Shown here: piece after piece, positions 57,119-64,000 of the stretch
Numbering within the stretch: the stretch's first letter is position 1
Layout of the letters: every line of letters begins with the position of its first letter
From: Mortierella alpina
Taxonomy: Eukaryota; Mortierellomycota; Mortierellomycetes; Mortierellales; Mortierellaceae
NCBI GenBank assembly: GCA_029449245.1
Contig: JANATF010000009.1
Location: forward strand, 1,674,001-1,738,000
Length of the DNA: 64,000 nucleotides
Direction of reading: 5' to 3'
The notes under the pieces: model-generated
The model's input: only the letters and a program-made list of their open reading frames with translations
What the model was told of the DNA's origin: nothing
Database searches by the model: none
Program-made: the position numbers and the translations under genes

Positions 57119-57858
57119 TCAGGGCTGGCTGTCCTTGGGTGCACTGACAACAATGTGCTCCAACTCCACCTCTCGCCCCTCCTCGTCCACACGCTTCGTC
57201 TGCTCTGCGACCTCCTGCGCATGGTCATTGGCCTCCTCTCTCTCCATAAATATTTCCTTGGCCATGTCGATATAAGACTTTGCAGGCGGCTGCGACCACT
57301 TCTTTTCCAACAGCGTTGCCATTTCTCCCAGTGTGACGCCACTCTTGGCATACATCCTGTATAATGGCTCAATCTCGGCGTCGATCTTGGGCTGCTCAGG
57401 ACGGATCTCGAGTCTGTATCGCTCAAGTGTAGGGTCAGAGCGGTAGAAGGATTGATAGTATTGCATCCAAGTCAGGTCAGGGTTGACACTTGGAATAAGA
57501 TCAAAGACAATGTCCAATGGAGGGCCTGGACGGTCGTGAAAGAGAACCGCCTGTACGACCTTGTTGGGGCCCACGGTCCTGAACCACTCCAGTATCTCGG
57601 CCTTGGTGCCCAGGAAAACAAACGTCGAGGTGTGGCCGAGTGATAGTGAGATTTTGTCACCGAGCATAGGTGGTGTGACAATGCGCTTATCGCCGGGGAG
57701 GTCGCCTATTTTTTTGGTTCAAGCAGGGTGCAAGAGTATGGACCGATTAGTATTATGGCAACACTGGTACGGTAAGAAATGTCACAAGACGTAGAGCATT
57801 CGCAGAGAATTGCAGCGTGTTTACCCATGGCGTATCCATAGTTGAAGGAAGAAGTCAT
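57119..57858 (-). CDS. Conserved-looking protein of unknown function
   Basis: Exons 57858-57825 and 57705-57119 (minus) encode 206 aa. No signal peptide or membrane segment is visible. The N-terminal half looks like a compact alpha/beta domain (TFVFLGTKAEILEWFRTVG, then VVQAVLFHDRPGPPLDIVFDLIP). The C-terminal half is helical and charged, with a predicted coiled-coil-like stretch (MAKEIFMEREEANDHAQEVAEQTKRV). I do not recognise the family. It sits between condensin and CENP-O on the same strand, 276 bp from condensin's start and 290 bp from CENP-O's stop. The short first exon of 11 codons is supported by a clean GT...AG junction that keeps the frame. Confidence 0.72.
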
Positions 57859-58148
57859 CAGAGAGGATTGATTGTTTTAGTGTCTTTGTGTTGGCTGTGA
57901 GGGGGTGTCCTTGTGTTGGCTTTGCGAGAGTGTGAGAGTGTATGTTCTGCTGAAGTAGAATAGGCTGTGGGATGAGGATGTAATGGAAGAAAGAGATGAA
58001 TCAAGGTCGCAATGAGAGGCTGAGAAGAAATAGCGCACGAGGACGCGGGGACAGAACTTCCGGAAGGTTTGCACCTCGCGGAATGTGAAACATGCCCGAC
58101 ATTTTTCCTGGTCGCTGCACAGCGTCATAGCCCAACTTGTCGTCCTGT

Positions 58149-59119
58149 CTACTCTTGCATGACCACGTCGGCCCCTTCTCGCGCTGCAACGTGCGCTTGA
58201 AGATGATCGGACAGTTTATGCGTGAACGTCTATATCCATGCAAGACAAGACTGTGGTCAGTTCAATCCTTCACCCTGCATTCTCAGAAACCCCCTATCGA
58301 GTGTTGGCTTACACTTATGTCACGATTAAGGAACCGTCTTTCCAGCTCACGCAAGGGGATTGAATACGGGATCGTGTGCTTTGTTATCTGTAGAGTCGCC
58401 ACATTCCCTGGGCCATCCTGGTTCGGCCGCTCGCCGTCCGGGTTATTTTCCCTTGCTGCGGATTCTGCTGACACTTTGGAAAGAATAACATAGTATGGCT
58501 CGTGGTATTTGGCTAATATGATAACCAACGTTAATACGTAGACCGATCTCTTAAATGAATGCTGGAGATGCATGGAAAAGTTACGTACCATGGGCGAACG
58601 TTTCGAATCGAATGCCCACTAGTTTTGGTCCTTTCGGCGCTCCGTCATTGTTTACCAAATACGGATCTCGATCTTCAAGGTCTTCTGGATTGAATATTGT
58701 TACACCCGTCAGTCGATAGGCCATCATGATATCCTGCATCCTCTTTTGCTCCCTGTCCGCGATGGTTGATGCCGGAGGCGCGAAAGAGATTGTATCTATC
58801 CTCATGCAAAGGTTGTTATCATCATGGACGTGGTCTATGTGTTATATAAGGTGGCGATGCAGTGCAATGAAGGTGAAAAGCGTACCTTCGATGATGCCCT
58901 TCTCCTCTTGTTCAATCTGTTCCAGCAATGCATCGCGCCGTGTCTCCATCGACTTCACTAAAAGCAAGGCAATAGTGAACGTGGTAAGAGCTCTGAAGCT
59001 GATGCCCAATGCCAATTGTTTTGTCCATGCTTTCCTCAGCCGCTCCACTCACAAGCCTCCCGAAGAATGTCAATGTCTCCCTGCAGGGCCGAGGACGTGT
59101 CGCTGAATGTCGAGCTCAT
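58149..59119 (-). CDS. Kinetochore protein CENP-O (Mcm21)
   Basis: Exons 59119-59053, 58957-58886, 58834-58589, 58512-58313 and 58229-58149 (minus) encode 221 aa. CENP-O is part of the inner-kinetochore CCAN (COMA/CENP-OPQUR) on centromeric chromatin. The protein starts with a short coiled coil (QGDIDILREALKSMETRRD, then LLEQIEQEEKGI). Then come the paired RWD-type domains: DIMMAYRLTGVTIFNPED, then LVGIRFETFAHGKYHEPYYVIL, then ITKHTIPYSIPLRELERRFL, ending in THKLSDHLQAHVAAREG. The order HTIP.IPL...L..RFL followed by SDHLQA.VA.RE is typical of the family. The length suits a small fungal homologue. The start is 205 bp from the divergent F-box/ankyrin gene. Confidence 0.85.
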
Positions 59120-59179
59120 GAGGTGGTTGTTGGGAAAGGGTTTGCTGTGTATGCAGGCACCATCAAAGTCAAGCCGGTC

Positions 59180-59207
59180 AAAAAAAAAAAAAAAAAAAAA
59201 AAAAAAA
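59180..59207. repeat. A28 tract in a divergent promoter
   Basis: Twenty-eight A in a row lie between the start codons of CENP-O (59119, minus) and the F-box/ankyrin gene (59325, plus). Poly(dA:dT) tracts of this length normally keep promoters free of nucleosomes and could serve both directions. Tract length is prone to sequencing error. Confidence 0.85.
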
Positions 59208-59324
59208 GTGACTGTGCTCCACCCACTTGCTGCAATTTGTTGGCGCACCGTAAACAAGTGCTCAAAGGTCTCGTTTGCACCCTCACCTCATTCACCCCGC
59301 ACAGTCTTTTCACGTCTCCAGAGC

Positions 59325-60290
59325 ATGCCCAGGCCTTCGGCTTCCATCACCACACTGCCATATGAACTTGTAATAGCCATCTTCACCCTCTCTTCGAACC
59401 CCTCATTGATCTTCACCTGCAGAGAACTGCACCACATCCTCGCACCCCTTTCGAGGTCCAATTCAGCCAGAATCAACTTCTTGCTGATCCGCTACAGGCA
59501 CAACTATGTCAAGGCCGTTATCAAGGGCCTTCGATGGAAGTTCTTTGATCTGGAGCTCTTGAGTGCGCTCGACCGCCTGTACAGTAGAGCCATCCAGAGG
59601 AAATCCGAAGCCAGTGTTCGCCAACAACTGCACGCTGCAGCTGTGTTCTCAACCAAAGGAGGCGTCTCATGGCTAGATGCTGCCGCTTCAACGAGCCCAC
59701 CACCTGTTGCTCCAGCTGCGCCAAGTACGCCATCGACATCAGAGTCTAATGAGCCGCCCAGGAAGAAGAGGAAAAAGTATCAAATACCCATCCCAGAGTC
59801 GTATCTATCGATGGGCGTGATGGGCGATCACTCGCGGTCATCTTCACCTGCAGATCCGCACAGGAGTTCTTCAACGACGGATTCAGCTGACAGCCTGGAG
59901 ATCGTGCGGGAGATACCGCTACCAAAGAACTTTGCAATGCCCAGGCGAATTTTCAAATCTAGTAGCTACCTGCCATTGATCCAGCAACTTCTCTCTCGAG
60001 GTGGCTCACCATCCTACCCATCCCACTACCCCTTGGTTCGAGCGTCGCAACGTGGAGATGTCGACATGGTACGATTACTGCTATCATTTGGCGCACCCCC
60101 GGACATGAAGGCTGTACAGCAAGCCTGTGTCGAGGAGCAGGATGACGTGCTGGACTTATTTCTGGAGATAGGAGTCAAGCCGGACACGCAATGCCTGAGC
60201 GTGTGTGTGGAAAAGAGCAAGACAAGGATGATTGACCGGCTCCTCAAGCTGGGCGTCGTTCCCGATCTAAAGACAGTGCTCGGGCTCTGA
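59325..60290 (+). CDS. F-box/ankyrin-repeat protein
   Basis: A single exon encodes 321 aa. Residues about 8-50 (ITTLPYELVIAIFTL, then IFTCRELHHIL) look like a divergent F-box. A basic segment PPRKKRKKY (about 146-154) is a strong nuclear localisation signal. Ser/Pro-rich linkers surround it. The C-terminal about 95 residues hold about three ankyrin repeats (YPLVRASQRGDVDMVRLLLSFGA, then VLDLFLEIGVKPD, then MIDRLLKLGVVPD). It may be a nuclear ubiquitin-ligase receptor, but the F-box assignment is moderate. The frame is open upstream to 59016 and runs through the A28 tract as poly-Lys. The ATG at 59325 is preferred because the upstream part overlaps the CENP-O 5' end. Confidence 0.8.
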   Translation: MPRPSASITTLPYELVIAIFTLSSNPSLIFTCRELHHILAPLSRSNSARINFLLIRYRHNYVKAVIKGLRWKFFDLELLSALDRLYSRAIQRKSEASVRQQLHAAAVFSTKGGVSWLDAAASTSPPPVAPAAPSTPSTSESNEPPRKKRKKYQIPIPESYLSMGVMGDHSRSSSPADPHRSSSTTDSADSLEIVREIPLPKNFAMPRRIFKSSSYLPLIQQLLSRGGSPSYPSHYPLVRASQRGDVDMVRLLLSFGAPPDMKAVQQACVEEQDDVLDLFLEIGVKPDTQCLSVCVEKSKTRMIDRLLKLGVVPDLKTVLGL

Positions 60291-60736
60291 GGATGCCATG
60301 GCGGCCAGAGCAACATCCACACTCTTGGCCACAACCTGTATATAGATATATATATGAAGAACCAATAGTTGGCGTCAAGACACGTTTCAAATGGAGCGAG
60401 GATGGTCCGCTTGCAGCTGCACATGTATCAAAGCCCAGAGGTGTCCAATTGCGCTGTCACAACGCTGCTGCCGCCTACACCTTCGCCAGGAGGGACAAAG
60501 CGCCGTTCCTTGTTCTCTTTCCCGCTCCACCCTCCACTCTCCATTCTCTCCACTCCGCACTCGCTGCCTCTCACTCTCCCTCTATCTTGTCCCCCATGAT
60601 TCTCTATCTCCTCTCACGGGTGGTTTGGTAAGAGCACGCTCGAATCTGACCTGGCTGGTTGTACCCAGTGCTTCATTTCACCACCAATCTTGCTAATTCC
60701 CGCTATACGTTTCCACACCCCGACGCATGCATTTGA
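60291..60736. other. Intergenic region
   Basis: This is the 3' flank of the F-box/ankyrin gene (with a TATATAGATATATATA stretch near 60338-60353) and the C/T-rich promoter of the REEP-type gene. No gene is supported. Confidence 0.45.
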
Positions 60737-62164
60737 ATGTCGCTCGAACATAGCACCGTCGCAGGGTCATTTGTAAGTGTGCAGAGCCACCATATCCGTT
60801 GAACTCGATGTCTCCTCATTTTTATGTAGCTGTTGAAGGCGCCTTCCTAACCTTGGTTGCCCCGTGCCCCGTGTAGTACCCAGCGTACGCGTCGTACAAG
60901 GCCATCAACTCTCGTGACCATACCCGACTGACGGCTTGGCTCATGTACTGGACTGTTATGGGCATCTTTACTCTGGCTGAAGTGGTATTGGATACGTTTG
61001 TCTTCTGGTATGTGAGGACTTGAGATGACATGGGCATAGAAGGAGATGGACCTTGCTCACAAGAACTAACCACATTTTGCGTTGCCAGGTTCCCCTTCTA
61101 CTATGAGATCAAAATGCTGTTTGTTCTCTGGATGATCCTGCCGCAGACTCAGGTGAGGGACACTTCTCCCATGTTGCACTTCTCAGCTGGCTTTCCCCAT
61201 AACGATACAAGCAAGGCTAACGTCAGGCACACATTCATATGCTAAACGCCATTTTTGTTTAGGGCTCGATATATCTTTATCAGACGTTTGTCGACCCGTA
61301 CCTCTCGCAGCACGAACGCGAGATTGACCAAACGCTCAAAGATATCCAGAAGCAAGCCATGGCTATGGGCATGCAGTACATCAAGCAGGCCATTCAAATG
61401 ATCCAGAACTTTGCCCTGGATATCTACAAAAAGGTAAGGATCCTCTCAATCATGTCAGTGCTCAAGATTCCCCCCCCCCCCACTCTGTATTTTAACGCCA
61501 TATTCTCTGAGGACACCTTTAGTCGCAAAATCAAGGTACTGCGAGCTCATTGAGTGTCGACTCTGCCAATCCCTCCAACCGATCGGCGTCCTCCAACACT
61601 GCATTTCAGCACGACAGTGCGGATCCAGCAGCAACACACCACCCCGATGCACCTCAACACTCAGCAGCGCATGGATATCTCTCATGGGCATACCAAGTCA
61701 TGTCGCCGAAACTCGCTGCCGCGGCCACAATGGCGTCAGAGACAATTGCACGCCAGATGCCTGCGCGACCCCTTCCTCAGCCTCCAGTCAACTTGTATGG
61801 GGCGAGGACATCCTCCTTAGGATCCACGGCTTCGTCCCGGGAACCTTCAATCTCTGGTCAAGCAGACAACGCACTTGGAATCCACTCTACGTCCGTTTCG
61901 CCCACAGAAAGGGCACAATTGGAGCAGCTCTCTTCTCGACTCAATGCTGCCGCCCAGTCATCTGCAGTGGAGTCTGGGTCTTTGCGCAATCGGAAGATCT
62001 CACTCTATGAGATTGATGGAGCTGAGGATACCGTGATGTCATCGTCGTCGTCGTCGACAGCCGGAGGGCATGGATTTGGACATGTCTCGGAAGAAAGCCG
62101 AGGCAGTAGCAGCTATTCGGGCCTAAGTCGTCCCACTGGTGCTGCCCCTGCCTATACCCCGTAG
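60737..62164 (+). CDS. REEP1-4/TB2-DP1-HVA22-type ER membrane-shaping protein
   Basis: Exons 60737-60772, 60877-61007, 61089-61152, 61263-61433 and 61523-62164 encode 347 aa. The family curves ER tubules (yeast Yop1, human REEPs). Core motifs are YPAYASYKAI, then LTAWLMYWTVMGIFTLAEVV, then [33 protein letters not shown], then HEREIDQTL, followed by an amphipathic helix. The HEREID part after the hairpins places it nearer REEP1-4 than Yop1. The N-terminus before YPAY is only 12 residues, whereas relatives have a first hydrophobic half-hairpin there. Either exon 1 is mis-predicted or the hairpin is shortened. The last about 215 residues are Ser-rich disorder. Confidence 0.85.
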
Positions 62165-62295
62165 ACAATATCACCATTCCTGAATGAACAGTTATGCACT
62201 TTGTTTTGAAGTCCTTGCGTTTATTGATTTGCCACACGCTGAGTCAGTCGAACAGTTCTCCTGTGTCCCGTACTGAAGCTTCTGTTGCTTATCAT

Positions 62296-63112
62296 TTAGT
62301 ACTGCTTGACGTAGTAACCGTATTGCGAGAACATCCAGATCAATGAGGACGCTATTGAGAGAAAGAATCCGCCAATGGCAATTTTTAGTTTTTTTTATCA
62401 CAGCTGTTGACCCTTCACCATCAATTGCAAAACCACTCAGCGAATGCGAAGGCTAAAAGACAGCCCTCCAGATAAAAAGGCACGTACTGGCGACAACACA
62501 AGGCGCCAGGAAGGGTCCCGAGATCTTGGCGGTGCGGAAGACAAAGAACTCGGACATAAAGTGGATCCACGCGATACCGAACGTGCACAAGGTGATGTTG
62601 TACATACTAGGCCAGAAAGGAAGACCAACTTGTGAGCCAAAAGATATTCAAATTTTCCCGTCACTTGTGGAGACAAAGGACAAACAAGTGGACCGATCTC
62701 GATAAAAAGGGGTTTCTACTCACGGTGCGAGGTGGAGGTTGTAGGCGCCGTAAAGGCGGACGACGGCGCTGACAAGCGTCCAGATTCCAAAGGTGCGACC
62801 CGAGAGGCCAGTGACTGGGGAGGGAGGGGGGATGGTTGAGAGTTGGGGGGAAGAGAACACATATCACACGGGTCAGTTTTGACAGAGATCTATCGCTGAC
62901 ATCCAAGTTCTACTGTTGAGGCGACTCATGGGTAATTGTGTAACGTCTTTTTCAATTTTACCCTCGGCAGGCTTGTTGGCGTAGATGCGGCGGGTGGCAG
63001 ATAAGGTGGCGAAGGCCTGGAAGGTGTTCAGGAACGAGGTGACACCAACGACCCAGAGCCACTTGGGCAAGAGTCCAGCGGGGAGGGTCGACCAGCCAAT
63101 GAGAGCGAGCAT
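62296..63112 (-). CDS. ERG28: Ergosterol biosynthesis scaffold protein Erg28
   Basis: Exons 63112-62962, 62814-62724, 62606-62488 and 62351-62296 (minus) encode 138 aa, the usual Erg28 length. Erg28 is a four-helix ER membrane protein that tethers the C-4 demethylation enzymes (Erg25-Erg26-Erg27) and Erg6. Recognisable motifs are LPKWLWVVGVTSFLNTFQAF, then LSGRTFGIWTLVSAVVRLY, then YNITLCTFGIAWIHFMSEFFVFRTAKI, and the end SSLIWMFSQYGYYVKQY. All four splice junctions restore these motifs in frame. It is divergent from the Ssl1 gene with 272 bp between start codons. Confidence 0.93.
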
Positions 63113-63384
63113 GCTGTGGGAATATGCAGGGATGGTGCGGTGAGGGTACGGAGGGATGGAGAGAACAAAGGGATGGGGTTGCAGCGAAGAATGTACAATT
63201 GGAATCGCGCGATTCCTCAACGGAAACGGAAACGGAAACGGTTACACTCCACGTGATCTAGAGCACAAAAAAATGAAAATGCCGCTGTTAAAGATCTTGC
63301 TGAATCCTCTCCCTCTGCTTCTCATTGGACTATACCCTCCTCTTTCTGGACGCAGCAGCCTAGAAGGGATACTCAAGAGAAGCC
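63113..63384. promoter_or_regulatory. Divergent promoter of Erg28 and Ssl1
   Basis: The 272-bp intergenic space holds a short direct repeat at 63219-63241, GGAAAC units repeated with the core AACGGAAACGG, and a nearby CACGTGAT at 63250-63257. CACGTG is a bHLH E-box and could be a sterol-regulator (SREBP-like) or other bHLH site. This is inference from motif and neighbour only. Confidence 0.45.
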
Positions 63385-64000
63385 ATGGCGACCAATGGAC
63401 GTAGACAGATTGATGAGGACGACGAGGACATTATCGATGTGGACGACTCGTCGCTCCAGACCAATCAGGCCAATTACGCATGGGAGGAGGAATACAAGCG
63501 TAGTTGGGATGTCCTTCAGGAAGACGAGCACGGAAGTCTGGCAGGTGTGGTCAACAGTCTACAGCAGGCAGCTAAACGCAAACGGTATGCACACCGCCAA
63601 TAGCTGTGAACAAAGCTCTTCTCGCGCGGGAGTCAGTGCGGGTAATATCACGCAATGGTGGCGCAAAGCATCTAAACTGTTTTTCTCGTTCACTGCTGAT
63701 ACTAGCCTGCTGAGAGATACAGACCCCATTCAGAGGGGAATCATTCGACATCTCTTTATCATTATCGACCTTTCGAACACCATGCGAGAAAAGGACCTTC
63801 GACCGTCGCGGCTTTCGCTCACGTTCACTTACCTGGAAGCCTTCATCGCCGAGTTTTTCGACCAAAATCCAATCTCTCAGATCGGACTCATTGGAACAAA
63901 GGACGGCCTTGCAGAAAAGTTGACGGAGCTGAGCGGCAATCCAACGGATCATATCAGAGGCCTCAAACTGAAAAAGTCTCAGGAAACGGGGGGTGAACCC
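63385..64000 (+). CDS. SSL1: TFIIH core subunit p44/Ssl1, N-terminal part
   Basis: Exon 1 is 63385-63584 and exon 2 starts at 63706 and runs off the window. About 165 residues are visible. p44/Ssl1 is a subunit of TFIIH that binds and stimulates the XPD helicase in transcription initiation and nucleotide excision repair. The acidic N-terminus (EDDEDIIDVDD), the YAWEEEYKRSWD box, and then RGIIRHLFIIIDLSNTMREKDLRPSR followed by YLEAFIAEFFDQNPISQIGLIGTKDG are typical and begin the von Willebrand A-like domain. The zinc-finger and RING parts lie beyond the window. Splice phase is consistent (CG|C at the junction). Confidence 0.93.

Noticed and set aside
8108-63384. A chromatin/chromosome gene cluster (PARG, NFX1 helicase, condensin, CENP-O, TFIIH)
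   Set aside because: The genes are far apart, on both strands and mixed with unrelated genes. These are common housekeeping functions, so chance is the simpler explanation.

Overview
This window is nuclear DNA of a filamentous fungus. The evidence is spliceosomal introns of about 60-150 bp with GT...AG ends, protein families such as a hybrid histidine kinase, condensin, CENP-O, TFIIH p44 and Erg28, and many F-box genes. The F-box/LRR expansion, a canonical poly(ADP-ribose) glycohydrolase and F-box proteins next to Rab-type GTPases point to an early-diverging fungus, probably Mortierellomycota. The lineage is inference. I found about 19 gene models and assembled exons by hand by matching splice sites to reading frame and family motifs.

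Layout. 1-4.9 kb: a tandem duplication of a gene that joins an F-box-like N-terminus to a Rab11-type GTPase. The left copy is broken at its 3' end, the right copy is intact with a -CC prenylation end, a third inverted scrap lies further right, and a retroelement Gag-like fragment lies between the copies. 5.1-12.6 kb: F-box/LRR gene, small secreted cysteine-rich gene, PARG, and a second F-box/LRR gene on the minus strand. 12.6-17.9 kb: a gene-poor stretch ending in a pyrimidine-rich tract. 17.9-24.7 kb: a very large protein with a ubiquitin-fold/RA-like domain and PH domains. 26.3-36.3 kb: a 2,779-residue dual hybrid histidine kinase. 36.9-37.7 kb: small secreted protein. 38.4-45.3 kb: a ZNFX1/Hrr1-type NFX1-finger SF1 helicase. 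46.2-53.3 kb: a secreted FAD-linked oxidase, three small secreted cysteine-rich proteins and an F-box/zinc protein with an N-myristoylation-type start. 53.4-64 kb: dense housekeeping genes: condensin CAP-H, an unrecognised small protein, CENP-O, an F-box/ankyrin protein, a REEP-type ER-shaping protein, Erg28, and the start of TFIIH p44/Ssl1.

The genes are individual eukaryotic transcription units. Two divergent pairs (CENP-O with F-box/ankyrin; Erg28 with Ssl1) share promoters of 205 and 272 bp. Several genes concern chromosomes and chromatin (PARG, ZNFX1-like helicase, condensin, CENP-O, TFIIH), but I see no evidence that this is a functional cluster.

The most unusual item is the F-box-Rab fusion, in which both copies have replaced the catalytic glutamine of the Rab G3 motif by asparagine.
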